From Gelatoporia subvermispora B (taxonomy: Eukaryota; Basidiomycota; Agaricomycetes; Polyporales; Gelatoporiaceae), in NCBI GenBank assembly GCA_000320605.2, contig KB445799.1:229638-293637 (forward strand): DNA of 64,000 nt, read 5' to 3'. Position 1 is the first letter of the stretch. Each line of letters opens with the position of its first letter. Positions 22,323-34,552 of this stretch are shown here, piece by piece. Position numbers and translations under genes: made by a program. The notes under the pieces are model-generated. The model worked only from the letters and a program-made list of their open reading frames with translations, had not been told where the DNA came from and did not search any database.

Positions 22323-24224
22323 CTAGTCCATACGCTTTGCTATAGTGAGTGTAGTGCAGTCTCTGAGATATATCTTACCCAGAGAGGGCCAAAAGTCGTA
22401 TGCAATTAATGTCACGATGTAGTATATGACGTCTATTACTTACAAGGCATATGTATATTGGCGATGCTCACATTCGGGTAACAATTGATCACTTGTAGTC
22501 GACGATTTACGACATTCAGCCATCTAGCACATTCAGTCCGACAAGAATTAGGTGAGATGCTTCAGCCTACTAATATGCACACTCGAGAACCTCGATTTCG
22601 AGTTCAAGTACGGATCTCAGGACATTGTCGCACCTACCACAATCAGTGGTACCGAGTTGATGCTGGAACAGTTATCTGGGAGGCTCAGTCAGCGCGAGGG
22701 ACGTTAATGGAGATGGAGAACACTCATCGCACCTATCTCAAATTCTAGGTGGAAGAACGCACGCATTCATCCATGAACCTGGTCCTTTGTACACCCAGGA
22801 CAAGCGGCATCGTTCTCGTCAAGTACATTTACCCATTCTCCCTTTCTGTAATATCGCTGAGAATCCCGACCCATATCAACAGGGCACAGAACTCTTCGAC
22901 AGCGATTTTCTCGAGCCTATCTGCGATGCAGTGTCAGAGATGAACAAGCCTACATCCCAGCTCCATCGCTAGATGTCCTCGTCGAATGCCCTACAAGGGA
23001 AAGAGTTCCGTGCGACAGCATACAGCTCGGAGGGGAGGACTGTGCGGAGCATATACGTGCCCTTGCATGTACTCTGAAGTTAGCGAAAAGCGAGAGTACC
23101 CAAATGGCCGATGATACAGTGAGCTGAGCGCTGTCGTCATCCGATGCGTAAGCCTTAAAGGGCTTTGGTATTCACTGTAGGTGGAAGTCATAAATGATCA
23201 TTATAACTATACACCCACAGCAACCCACATACCACTGCACATTCGACGAAAATAGGTTTACTTGAGCGCGTGAATTGTTGGGAGACATGAGCCTAATTGA
23301 CCCATGAGTACGCGCCAACGTACCGTGAAAGGGGCGCCGTCATCGGCGCCAACGTGCTCGACGCACGTGTACAGGGCGAAATTGTATACCGCCGCGCGAG
23401 GGCGCTCGGCACTCGCTCACGTTCGACGTTCAACTTCCTTCATGCGCTAAACAGCGTCTGTACTTACGCCACCAATCCGCGCTGACACAGGCCGATGCTG
23501 ATTGAATCGACTGCGCTAGACTGGGATTGACTCTTGTGAGCGGTCTTGGCCCGGTGTCTGATCCGCATGCGTTCAACCTTCTCTTCTGGCCACTTCCAGC
23601 AACTTTCTTTTCCAATTGGTTTCGAAAATATCTTGGTCGAGGCTCTGGCTAGTTTAGGTACCTTGCAGCCGTCTATTGTACTGGCCTAGTCATGACGTAG
23701 ACGGTCCAAACTCCCCGAGAGTGACCTTGTTGATGAGATGAAGCGCCAAGGATACGTTTCCAACAACCGGGGCTTCCAGAACGTTAGGTCCCAGTACCTG
23801 GGTCAGCTATAGCAGTGATGGCGATCAGCTGCGCTATGCCGGGTCCGTGTCTGCGCCCTCAAATGCCGTGTAGCCGACCTATGAAACACTCACACCTTGT
23901 TCAAGCGCCTCCCGTTCACACACATCTGGCGAATGCATATACTTTGTCGTCTTCAGGGCACCATGCCCTAGTCATCTCCATATTGGCGAAAGTATTATGT
24001 GCAAGATAACTACCCAGATGCGCCGGCGTGCACCGCGCCCGGAATCCCACGTCCTACCCGCAATGACATACACTTGATAGACGCAGGAGCTCTACATTTT
24101 TGTGGGAGTACGTGAGCGCGCTGCCGTAGCATATAAAGCTCCTCCGGTACTCGATGTCAAAAGCAAGCTTTACAGAGGCTTCACAGAGAGCTTTACAAGG
24201 CAGTCAGGTATAGAGCTCTTCATC
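22323..24224. other. Long intergenic region between copies C and D
   Basis: About 1.9 kb without a gene I can support. Short protein-like bits occur on the plus strand near 22580-22980 (for example a frame containing QAYIPAPSLDVLVECP) that could be a decayed gene, but nothing can be named. The final part is the copy D promoter. Confidence 0.4.
24131..24137 (+). promoter_or_regulatory. TATA box of secreted protein D
   Basis: ATATAAA about 90 bp before the ATG at 24225, in line with the other family promoters. Confidence 0.6.
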
Positions 24225-24955
24225 ATGATCGCACTCTCCCTCCTCGCAGCAGCCGTCGCACTTCCTGCAGTCCTCGCCTCTCCCGCGATGCGACTTCGCC
24301 AGGTTTTCCCTCCCGGATGTGGAGCCGGTGCTCCTGGAGATTTCGACACCGCTTCGAACGTCAGCCTCACTGCACTCAACACGACGCTGCCAAACTCGAA
24401 CAGTGACGGCGTCCCTCTCGTCGCAGTCATGACGGACATCTTTGGCGCCCAATCCAATTATGAGCTGGCCGTACGTCACATTTTACTGTTTCTAAGCCAG
24501 AAGAAATCAGCTGATTGAATTGATGCAAACAGACCGAGGCGTCTGTCTCTTTGCAGTTCACTGTCAGTGACTTCTCGCTTGAGAACGGAGCACTTGTCCC
24601 CATTGTTTCGAACCAACAATCCACCGATCTTGACGTCATTTCCGGAGACATCCTGAAATTCAGCAGCGCCACAGGTGGCACACTTCCGAGCCGTGCTGAG
24701 ATTTACTGTGGCATCGTAAGTGGGATATATTGTCAGAGAGGCGTCCAGCTAAATCGAATTTTATTCCAGGCGAACACAGACCCTGCCGGCGGAGGCATTC
24801 CTGAGCCCCTCCTCTCTCTGCAAGGTGACACATCGGATTTCGCGTTGTGCGAAGCGGACGGGGTCAATGTGGTTGTGTACCAACCTAGCGACAACTTTGG
24901 ATCGTATGATTTCAGTACCTGTTATAGCGTGGATATTCTCATATTTGAGCACTAA
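24225..24955 (+). CDS. Secreted four-cysteine protein, family copy D (best reference member)
   Basis: Exons 24225-24470, 24533-24715 and 24770-24955 give 204 residues. Signal peptide MIALSLLAAAVALPAVLASP, then AMRLRQ. The four conserved cysteines fall at about residues 32 (PGCGAGAPGDF), 141 (EIYCGI), 170 (SDFALCEADG) and 194 (YDFSTCYSVD), consistent with two disulfides. Between them are a stretch rich in beta-branched residues and Gly, the invariant ALNTTLPNSNSDG with an N-glycosylation sequon, and NTDPAGGGIPEPLLSLQGDT. The protein ends VDILIFEH, a hydrophobic strand close to the C-terminus. Hydrophobic/polar alternation suggests an all-beta fold. No homology to a named family is recognised. 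Confidence 0.88.
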
Positions 24956-25705
24956 TGGTGTCTATTCATACCCTTTCGGTTGTGGTTCACCAGATTCAAT
25001 AAATATCTTGCCGAGTGGGCATATTCATATGTAGAACTGCAGGATCTATACTCAGCCGGCAGATGTCGCCAAGGTCGTGTTGAGGAATGCAGTTCTGTCA
25101 GCAGTCCGACCTGTATAGTTTTTCGAGAACGCCGAATAGGTTTGACTTGGCAGTGCGTGTCGTTTTGTAGCGCGTACGTACACACCACGTGTGTGCTGTC
25201 AGACTGTCAGTGGCTGTGCCAGTGGCACAGTACGGGTGCGTCATGCTCATGTTCACGCTGTACTCGCCCATTGGGATCCACCTATCGATGCAGGCTGCTT
25301 AATCATCGAATACAAGGCCACCAAACATGCAATACCTACTGTGCACTTCTCATTGGAACGCCACGATATCGGGAAGATCCCTGCTATAGCATGGTCGGAA
25401 TCGCGCACGTTAGGATATGAGCATGGGATCAACTAAGCTAGTAGTGCGAGGAGCCTATGGAATTCTCGTGTCTACGAAGTGATGTAAGTGATTAGCCATA
25501 AAGGAAGCCACTTGAGCTGCCCTGCACAATCGGTCTCACGCGGTACGTATTACTTTATTCGGAGACAGGCATGAGACCATTGGCGCGATGTCCGAAGAAC
25601 GATGCCCGTTGTGAATCATGTATAAAGGGCGGTATGTACTGAGAGAGTCAGCGGCCTCAGCCTCCAAAGTCATATTCTTGCTTGCTCTTGATAGATCAAT
25701 GCATC
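24956..25705. other. Intergenic spacer between copies D and E
   Basis: No gene seen. Promoter of copy E at its end: TATAAAGGG at 25621, about 80 bp before the ATG. Confidence 0.4.
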
Positions 25706-26377
25706 ATGCTTGCTATTTTTTTGGTCGTGGCAGCGCTAATTATTCCGAGCTTCGCGTCACCAGCATGTCTGCTAGGTGTGGCATTGACATTTGGGACCTT
25801 TAATAACGCCTCAAATATTTTCCTCGCTGCACTCAATGTTACTTACCCAATTTCAATGACACTGGTGTACCTATAAAGACAGAGGAATTCTTCATACTTG
25901 CAGTCTGTCTTTCCGTTTAAACTCAACACCCACGTCAGTACTAACTTGGCTGCAACAATTCAGACAGAGGCCTATGACAGGATACCTCTCGAGTTCGACA
26001 CCTTGTCGCTCGTAAATGGTGCACTTCTGACACAGAACCCTGATGAGACTGCCGTCGACCGTGATGTCACAGCGGGCAATACCGTATCATTCATCTCCGG
26101 TCAAACTCCTTCTGCCGCCCAGATATACTGCGGTTTTGTAAGCGAGCTCATGTCGCTGTCACTTCAGCTATGGGCTGAATCAGTTGACTAGTCAAACACT
26201 GACCCGAATGGCAGAGGAATCCTCCAGCCTATCTTAGGCATTGAGGGAGATCCCGGATTTGCTCTATGTCAGTCGGGTCAGCTAAATGTCGCTGTGTTTA
26301 AGCCGAGTGCGTCCAATCTGAAATATCAATTCGATACGTGTTACAACGGCTCCGTCATCATGAACTTCCCTGACTAG
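25706..26377 (+). pseudogene. Secreted four-cysteine protein, family copy E, broken by a one-base deletion
   Basis: All parts of the family are present: signal peptide MLAIFLVVAALIIPSFASP, first Cys, NASNIFLAALNVT, then after the lesion FNDTGVPIKTEEFFILA, an intron, TEAYDRIPLEFDTLSLVNGA, IYCGF, a second intron, SNTDPNGRGILQPILGIEGD, FALCQSGQLNVAVFKP, DTCYNGSVIM and a stop at 26377. The reading frame changes at about 25843-25846: where family members have ACN-TTR-CCC (Thr-Leu-Pro), this copy has ACTTACCC, one base short, so the normal frame ends at TAA 25873-25875. Both introns, the TATA box and all four cysteines remain. The break is therefore recent, or a sequencing error. Confidence 0.8.
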
Positions 26378-27279
26378 TGGATAGACAAACATACATTGTG
26401 TCGTCTTAGCACTTCTTTCCTCAGTTAATCTCCAGTCGATCGTTGCTCATCTTTCTCAACACTTGAACAGTCATCGGACACATTCTGCTGCTTTCTTTTT
26501 AAGCTGCTGTGATCTACCGAGCTTTGAGTTGATCGTGAGGCGAACGGTGGCAAGCACAGACGGTATGAAGTTCATTAGATTCCAGAGAGGTTGCCTCGTA
26601 GTGCAAGCGATGTAGATACAGCAGTCATGACATGTCCCATATTAGCTGCAGAAGTGCCAGACTTTGTCAAATAGATCGGAGAAGGATGACAGAGTAGGCT
26701 CCGCAGGATCAGTAGGAACATTCAAATCTTGTCAGGTACAGGTACAGTGCACGACATTGCGTCCCGTCTTAAGTCATGCTGCAAAAAATATACTGGACTT
26801 TGTCACGGACGTGTTGTAGCACGCCATGCAATTTATCGGCCTGCAGGGCGGCGGGATTCCACAGGGTAAAATAGATCCCGGATATACCACAGTTCCGAGT
26901 CGTTACTAGAGGGCTGAAGAGAATGATTCCGTGTTCATGCAAAAACTGAGCCAAGATATGGAGGTTCACGTAGAATGACTGGGCATGAAGAGCAATACAT
27001 GCTTCGTCCTCCTGTGAAACAGGTGCTCAAGCAGGAAGTTCATTGCAATAGAGTATTAGTGGACGGCGGCCTCAATAGCTGCGCCACAATAGTGTACCTC
27101 CGTGGATCACACACCAAATGCGTTGAAGACCTACCATGCAGTCAACGCGCCTCAACCAGTAATAGGCGTCCGGATACCTGGACACCCTGCTCTAGTATAG
27201 GCTGGTGGCAAACTTGACACGTGGTACTCTCAAAGCTTCGAAAGGCGGACAAACGACACCAAAGTCAGCACAACACCGT
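26378..27279. other. Intergenic
   Basis: Spacer between copy E and fragment F. No gene, no strong repeat noticed. Confidence 0.4.
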
Positions 27280-27645
27280 TTTCGTTGGTCGGTGGCGCTA
27301 ACTGTTGCAAGCTTCGCAACATCGGCATTCCGCAGATAATGCCCTTGGGTATGGTCTTAACGGGTTTGGGTCGTCGATTAATGCTTCAAGAATCTTCCTC
27401 ACTATATTGAACGTTAGTCTGCACAATTTCGATAACACTGGTGTACATCTGATCATCGCTTCGACCAGTGCAATAGAGACAAATAAACTTGTTATACTTT
27501 TGGTACGAGTCGTACGACCTTTCGTTCGGAATCTACAGTCTTCAGTACTGATTTATCATTACTGAAATCCTCCAGACAGAGGCCTCAAATAAGATAACTC
27601 TTGTGTTCGACACTTGGTTCCTTGATAAATCGATATGTTATTTAT
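27280..27645 (+). pseudogene. Fragment F of the secreted four-cysteine family
   Basis: A decayed exon 1 reads INASRIFLTILNVSLHNFDN then TGVHLIIASTSAIETNK, closest to copy E, followed by the family intron and the start of exon 2 (TEASNKITLVFDT). The sequence then diverges and the rest of exon 2, exon 3 and three of the four cysteines are missing. A hydrophobic stretch just before (ALTVASFATSAF, in another frame) may be the ruined signal peptide. Confidence 0.72.
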
Positions 27646-28302
27646 TTGTAACCTTGCACTATCTCAAGCACAACGTACAGGCATGTCTAGACCAAGCTTG
27701 CATCGAAATGGGGTTGACTATCCCGCTCTTCAGCACTGTTGTTCGACCTAGACTGTAGCCTGGACCTTGAAGTCTGCACGTGCATCCAGCTTGATCACAC
27801 CAGGCTATCACATGTCTGAGATCTGGCTGTGGCTGACTAACGCGAGGGGTTTCTTGGCAGATGAGCAATCCCAATACCATCGTGCAGTCAGACCCATGAG
27901 GCAGAAGTACCACATCATTCAATGCCGCCATCTCTGAGATGGCATTCCTGTCATCTATCGCGCTACCGTCAAGCACACGCCGGGAGTCTTGATATATCTT
28001 TCCTTATGTGGGCGTAATGCGATCCGGACGACAGACTTGGCTTCCCTGTGAATACGGAGGCAGACTGCGCTTCTCCCAATGCGAATTCGAAGCGTGCTGG
28101 TGCTTCCCCCATTGCGAAAAAGAAGCACAGTTGCCTTCTCCCTATGTGAATTCTTAGGTGAGCCAAAATCATAGGCCACGTACACGAGTGTCTCCGGCAC
28201 GTCACATGGCCCCTCTGAAAGCGGCCCCGCAGTGAAAGCCCCTCACAGGCCTTGTGCATAAATGCTTCATGTACAGCCCCCTCAAGTCCAGCAGCTCTCG
28301 CT
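27646..28302. other. Intergenic
   Basis: Downstream flank of fragment F and promoter side of the questin oxidase-like gene. Two minus-strand frames (27955-28550) are mutual shadows with no motif. Confidence 0.4.
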
Positions 28303-30088
28303 ATGGCTACCCTGAACTTCAACGACGATAAGCTTGACGAACTTTTCCCCGTACCTGCACCTGCTCCGTCACCTCTTTCCCCGACGCGCATTCCAGGTGT
28401 CACAAGTGAATCAAGTAATGCGCTCGCTAAGGTCTTGAAGGACAACCACAGGCGTTGGCATGCCTTCTTCAACGACAGAGGTTTCCACAAGTAACAACGG
28501 AAATATTTCGAGTCAAGGTTCATCGCTAACGATCGCTGACAGCCATGCATCCCACCATATGGTCGCTATTTTCGCATTAGGTGCCAGCGGGCCCCTGATC
28601 GAGGCTGCCTACGACACCCATGTCGCGTACATGCGGCCAGCGTACCCGTCTCCTGAAGCAATCAGTGAAACGAACTTCTACGAACATCTCGGCGAAAGAG
28701 AGTAAGTCTATCAGTAGAACGTAGAACGCTAAGACTGGTCGAGCTGATCACGGAGGTACAGTTACTACAACGCTTACCTTCAGTTCTTTACTTCGAAACT
28801 GCTCTCGAAAGGGGTGTCTGAGACAATGGAAGAGTATATCTTCTCGCGCTCCGCCAACGCGGGTCCCGCCCTGATGTTACCCCGCTTTCTCGCCACAATA
28901 TTGCATCCCATGATCCACGCAGGGTGCGGAGTTGAGTTTGGTCTGTTGGGGCTAGTAGCCGAAGGCGAGTCAATATCGAGCTCTCGAACGGATGTATTGA
29001 CCGAATGTACCACGTACGTAGGACTCGCTCAAGCTACTGTCCATCCTGCTCAAGCTGCGGGCCTCATGCCTCTGTCGCTGTGGGATGTCAAGACACATGT
29101 TGATTCCAGAGTGAACACACTGGCATCACGCTTGAGTTCTCTGCTTCCATCTCTTACTCTCGACAGGTCCGCGCGACCGAAGGCGGAGGAGCCTCAATCT
29201 TCTAATTCCAACACAGGCACACATGTCTTCAGCATCCTCGCGCGCATCTTGCACGACGATCGATTCACGCCTGCGGCACTCGGTCTACCTCCACCCGAAG
29301 CTGCTGCTCTGCACGTACTGGAGCGTGTAGAGAAGAATGTGGGGGAGCCCCTTCTGAAGTACATCGACGAGTGGACTGTCGACGGGGCGGACGCCCGTGA
29401 TGTGGAGAAGAAGATCGAAGAGCTTGCTTGGATGAACGCTCTTCTTTACGGCGTAGGCGGCTGGGCAGGAAGGAGCGCAGCTCCAACGGGCAAGTTCAAC
29501 GCCGACTTCTTCCTGTAAGTCCTGTTGACATGGACTCGAGTCTTCACGCGCTGACACGGTCTCAGGATGCACCTTGTCACGTCGTCCATCTTCCTGCCAT
29601 CACTCGTGGCATACCTGTCGCCCGAATCTACGTTCCTCCTACTTCGCACATACCTCACGGTCTCCCTCACATGGTGGGTCGCTCGCGGCCGCCCCGCGTT
29701 ACCCATCAAAGAATTCTTCACCAACACGACCGCGATGCCTCGCCAGCCTGGTGAACCACACAACACTCCGGCACAGAAGGCTCTCACACCTGCGGAGCCC
29801 GCGCCGAATCCATGGCTCCCTATCATCCAGACGACGCTCGTTCACCCTGGCGAGCACCTCTGCAAGCTCCAGCGCGCACTGGCGCACTTCGCCGTGTTAT
29901 ATGGCGCACGGCCGAAGGGCCACTTTTCCTCGTTCGCAGAGGCGGGCGATCCGGCTGCGCGGCTCGAAGGTGTGGAGGAGCTCGACGGGTCACTCTTCGT
30001 GCGGGCTGCAGGATTGACGGCGGATAGGATGGGTTGGATGAGGGAGGGGCAGGAGGAGGGAGAATGGGATCGTGTCGGTTTCTGGTGA
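28303..30088 (+). CDS. Questin oxidase-like protein (AflY / DUF4243 family)
   Basis: Exons 28303-28490, 28543-28701, 28762-29514 and 29566-30088 give 540 residues in frame. Start MATLNFNDDKLDELFPVPAP; an upstream in-frame Met at about 28254 is less likely. The family signature lies across the first intron: NHRRWHAFFNDRGF|HNHASHHMVAIFALGAS, with the conserved HNH..HH cluster. It continues ALMLPRFLATILHPMIHAGC with GVEFGLLGLVAEGESI, another conserved His/Glu patch. The C-terminal half has WMNALLYGVGGW and LVTSSIFLPSLVAYL, then HPGEHLCKLQRALAHFAVLY. Members of this family carry out Baeyer-Villiger type ring oxidation in anthraquinone and aflatoxin pathways in ascomycetes. Basidiomycete members are common and mostly uncharacterised. 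No polyketide synthase is nearby, so a pathway cannot be assigned. Confidence 0.88.
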
Positions 30089-30095
30089 ATAACGT

Positions 30096-30880
30096 CTAAA
30101 GCCCAGTAAACTTCGGAGATGTATGATAGCGAGCACGAAGAGTACGTTTGTCGAAGCTCAGTACAATTATGTCGAGGTAAACAGTCTCACAGAAGGATGA
30201 GCGAGGTCGTTCCTGGTTGTTCGCGCGCTTCTCTGGGCCAGCGTCTGGCTTGACCTGGGCCTTGTCCAACCTCGTTGCTGGCTGTTCTCTAGTCTGCTGT
30301 GACCGTTTCCTGTGCGCCTGCCCTTGCATGAACTCTGAGACAGCGTCGCTGCATCTTCGCCCCCTCTCAAAGTACCTATCTGCTCTCCTCTTGATATAAT
30401 TCGACATGTATCGGAACCCATGAGGGTTATACTTGATACGACCTCCAGCGCGTTGGACCTCCGGGCAAGGTGGTGTCACGTCCCAGATTCATGTCTTGTC
30501 TTAGTATCGCCCGTGCTACTGCACGCTCAGCTTGTTCTCCGGCTAGACTCCGCTCGCACCCATGAATGCATAACATTTAAAGCTCCCAACCGAATACAAA
30601 GGCTCAGTGCTTTCCGTCCACGCCGTCTCCTCGAGATATACAATCTCTGTACCCCTCAGCGAACGACAGGATCAGAGTCGTTTCCTAGTACGTATACACC
30701 CAGACGTCCTGCAAGGGCGATTGCAATGGGATCGCCCTGCTCGTTGGGGAAGGGTTGCTTGAGGCGGTCGATGTATGTTGAGGGAACGCCCGATACCAGT
30801 TCGATCAATGCTCGAGACTGTCTCTTATCACCTCCCGCTGTACTCTCCAGTATCCTTCCATCGAAATGCTATGTCCTTGG
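30096..30880 (-). pseudogene. Relic of an Asteroid/XPG-like (PIN-fold nuclease-related) gene
   Basis: On the minus strand, 30800-30680 reads RLKQPFPNEQGDPIAIALAG and then RLGVYVLGNDSDPVV. This matches the acidic core (DEEGDP...LAGRLGAYVLGNDSDFVV) of fungal Asteroid/XPG-I-like proteins, with metal-binding Asp residues kept and the usual Phe after NDSD changed to Pro. A stop TGA follows at once in this frame, while the continuation (VYLEETAWTEST) is one frame away, showing at least one indel. Further down the same strand, 30479-30096 has a Lys/Arg/Gln-rich frame (SEFMQGQAHRKRSQQ) that could be the former C-terminal tail. No complete N-terminal domain was found upstream. Called a pseudogene; the family assignment is moderately secure. 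Confidence 0.5.
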
Positions 30881-33037
30881 TTTCATGTATGGTGGTAGCT
30901 GCGAGTAATGTGAGTGCAGTGCTTGATGAAAGACAAAATGCACGTGTTACTATGCATGCGGATCCAAATTGGCCCGTCCTGGCTCGCAAACAAGTCGGTC
31001 AACACTGGATATGAACTGCTTTCTCGAATTTTCGAGCACATCTCAACCATCTCTCTGTTCGGCTATGGATCAGTACCAAAAATCACCATATCAATCAGAA
31101 CAACTGCATCTGTCACTCAGCTCCTGCGTGGTAGCGCCGCCTCGCCTTCTTTCAGCAGTTCGACCACGCTGAAGTTAAAGTATCCCTGAGCAAGTAATGT
31201 AGAGCTGCTGCCATAGCTGTAGTAAGAGGCTCAGACTAACCTAACCGCATGACACTCCATGATATGTTGCCGAACCATCTCATAATGATTGTTTGATTCT
31301 GGCGAGGATGAGAATGGCAGAAAATGTGGAAATAGTTCGAAATCGAGGGATGTTGCAGTCTCTTGTATTCCAGTGCGTGCTCTATTTAGCTCATATTCTT
31401 GGTCTGATTTACCGATGGATGTGGTGAACCACATGTGGCAGATGTCGCTAATGCCACCTTCGGCGCTATTGCATTTCCTTAGAACCATGGTATGAAGCTG
31501 CTTTACTTCATTACTTGCAGGTCACAAGCATAACTCGGTACAGCGACCTATGCGTATGTCACAATTTCAGTGCGCCTTGCTGGATGCTTCATTCGCCCCG
31601 GTGTTCATAGGTATGGGTTCTTCCTGCATGTTCTTGGATCAATACTCAACACTTTGCAGGCGTGGTGTTTTCGGCAGTGTCGGTCTTGGACTCTTGTTGT
31701 ACACCTAGTGTCTTCCGACGGCTAACAGCACCGCACGGAATAGACTGTATGAGATCACGGTCGTTCAAATGTACTTGTATTTTCGCCGCGGACATGACTC
31801 AAGGTGGTACAGGTGCTTGGTGCGTTCGGGTGAACTACATTGTGTCCGTTGGCAGGGGATGTTTACCAATATGTACATTTGAGATCTACATCTTATGGTA
31901 AACTCTGCCACATAGGTTCCGAATTGAAGCTGACAAAACTCTTTTTTCGGGTTCCTGGACACCTGGCACCAACTGACAATCACGTACATTCTATATACGG
32001 CTCTCTTTGTAGGGGTGATTGGCGATTGGTGCGTGAATCGACACAGTGACCAAATCTCACTCACCAATCATAACTGCAGGGCCTACACAGTAAGCATCAG
32101 AAATGACTTGATAGTACACTTATGAAACCTAAAAATATGTCCTGCGTAGAGTCAGATGATTGCATCGGTTGGTCTACCCTTGTCGTTCGAGATTTCGTTT
32201 CATTGATACTTTCAGGGGTCGAGTGATCTGATCGTCAGAGGGTACGTCAAAGTCAAAATAATGTATACTGCAATGTGTCATGATCCTGACATAAAGCCGC
32301 TGACTAGCTTGTTCGCCCTGAGGCTGTGGAATTGTGAGTAAAAAGATCGTGAGAAATGGGGACAATTGTCTCTGTGCCGTCCGCTGAGGCAGATGTACCG
32401 ACAGTGAGCAAGGAAAAATGGATCCTAGTATTCCCACTCGTGAGCAGGATTAATTGACATACCTTTCCGAATCAATGAGGCTCTTCCCCGCAGACTCCAT
32501 GCCCTTGAATTGCGTTCGGTACGTGTATCCGGTCTAGTTCTAGACAGGCCAAGGTTCACAATTCGCGTTCCAATTAGCTGGATACATATGTACGTTTTAC
32601 TTCCTGTGTCTCTTCAGTGACAATCATCTGACATCTGACGTCAAACGACCGCGCGTCGGACTATGTCGCGCAAAGGTCGTTACCGCGATCCCCTTCCCAC
32701 CAATTACACCCTCTCTAACGGCGATGTTTCTAAGTTTCATCGGATGGGGGCCTCCAGAATACATTGTGGTCTGTTTCAACAAAACTCCCATGGGTGAGGG
32801 TTCTATAGTCCCTCTTATATGGGTAAATACTAAAATGCCTCCATGAATTTATGCGACCTCTTTCTCATTCCTTTTGCATAGTCGGACTTCATCCTGATCC
32901 AAGTTAGCAACATCATCAGCGATATGTCCTTCACTACAACGCTCACTGTTTTGCTTTGGAGGATGCGTACCGGTATCTCCAGGTATGTCATCATTATCAT
33001 CATCAACTCGCCAACCACATTGTATGCCCAATAGAGG
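30881..33037. other. Gene-poor region
   Basis: About 2 kb of AT-richer DNA. Frames here are short and lack motifs. A few minus-strand bits near 31180-31110 (for example VVELLKEGEAALPRRS) may be more of the Asteroid-like relic. Nothing else can be supported. Confidence 0.4.
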
Positions 33038-33162
33038 TTATTTGCTGGCACCTAGGTGCCAGTTCTGAATTACCAATTGGGCTCCACTTGTCTCTCGGCA
33101 AAAGTGCGGGAGGTGGCGCGCTTGGGGTTCAGAAAATCGCTCACCTAGGTGCCAGCAAATAA
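33038..33162. mobile_element. MITE-like element of 125 bp with 21-bp perfect terminal inverted repeats
   Basis: Left end TTATTTGCTGGCACCTAGGTG (33038 onward; 21 bp, last base of the arm 33058) and right end 33142-33162 are exact reverse complements. With one mismatch the pairing extends about 4 bp further out on each side. The left arm continues into an 18-bp perfect palindrome (33046-33063, centre CCTAGG). The 83-bp interior has no coding frame. No obvious target-site duplication is seen. The size and structure fit a small non-autonomous DNA transposon or a hairpin-forming element. Confidence 0.6.
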
Positions 33163-34552
33163 GCTCTCATGAAACCTAGGACGGATTCCATCTTGCACAC
33201 GTGCATGCTGTATACTATTCACACCGGATTACTTACCACGTTAGTACCAATCTTCTGTCATACGTAGTTCTCCCTAATTTTACTCTACAGTTGCTGCGAG
33301 ATAGCATGTCTCATCACGGTGTTTGTGGTTTCCCTATGCATCTTTCCCCCATGACTGACAAGTCAAAGTTGCTACAAATCCCAGGCTCTGGGGTGTTTAT
33401 GGCACTATACTACTTGCTCCCCAAACATAACCGAATGTGCTTGGTTTATGAATCCATGAAAGCGACACGATAAAGCAATTTATTTGCAGTCCTCTTGAAC
33501 GCATTCTTGGCGACGCTCAATGCAAGAGACGCGCTGCGAAGTACGGCGAACCATATTTCTCTTAGCGCAGTATTTTCGCGATTTTCTAAAATATCTGGCG
33601 GGTCCGATACATGTGTGATGAACATCGGGGCAAGTGATGTGGAGCAATTCATGGACATAGTGGCGGACTGCAACGAAGAGGTGCGTGTCAATGTCTGAGG
33701 TGCTTCTTGAGTGCTGCTCATAGTTTCGAGCGGCCACCAGTGTGCTGGTGTTCAGTTCAAGCAACATGTTCTAGCACACGAGGACGGGGAAGAGTGCGAT
33801 CGCGGCTCCCTCTGAGCGTTGAACTCATACTATTTTTATTTCATGATCACGAACCCGTGAGGCCTGAGGTCTGACGCTGCCTGCCACTATGCTTATCTTG
33901 ATCTCCTTTTGCCTATGACATTTGTTTCTTCGCCACTCTAGTAGATCGCGCGGCATCCATGGTGTTCACTTTCTGCCCGGTGCAATGTGTACATATTCCG
34001 ATCCATGTGTCTGCTGAGTACCTATGCGAATGCGCGGGCTGTAATACACGCGTATTGCACCGTCACGCATGAACGAATGATATAGTTACCCGGGATACGC
34101 TCAGGATATTCTGCATCATCTGTCGCCTATACCTCATGATCGGTGCCAATTGATCAAAAAAGCTGGAAATGTGAGATGATAGGTGATATCGCGACTCGCG
34201 CACCAGAAGCTCCGACAATTGCAAACGGACCACTCACGCACATGATGCATTTTATTATTTATATTACGATCATGCGAAGCGACCTACAAGACAGTGAAGG
34301 TGTAAAAATACAGGTATACGGGTAACATTACTAACAAATAACGAGTATAATCTACGTCCAGAGTATTTTGGGTCCGTGATGCGGCACGAAGTCCTCACAT
34401 CTGTACAGGCGCCAGCGGGTGAGCCAGCTGCACGTATTCTGAATACTGAAAGGGACGTACCAGCCATGCCCAGAATTTTTCTACCCAGTTCTTCGGTGGT
34501 GGCTCCTCGTAGCTTTTCGAATCAGCACGTTAGAACACATGGTCATCGGGCA
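33163..34552. other. Gene-poor region
   Basis: No supported gene. A minus-strand frame at 33446-33767 lacks motifs and splice support. The 34300-34550 stretch is the 3' flank of the amino-acid permease. Confidence 0.4.

Noticed and set aside
2476..30088. A secondary-metabolite gene cluster linking the P450, the monooxygenase relic, the MFS carrier and the questin oxidase-like gene
   Set aside because: No polyketide, terpene or peptide synthase is present, one member is broken, and housekeeping genes lie between them.
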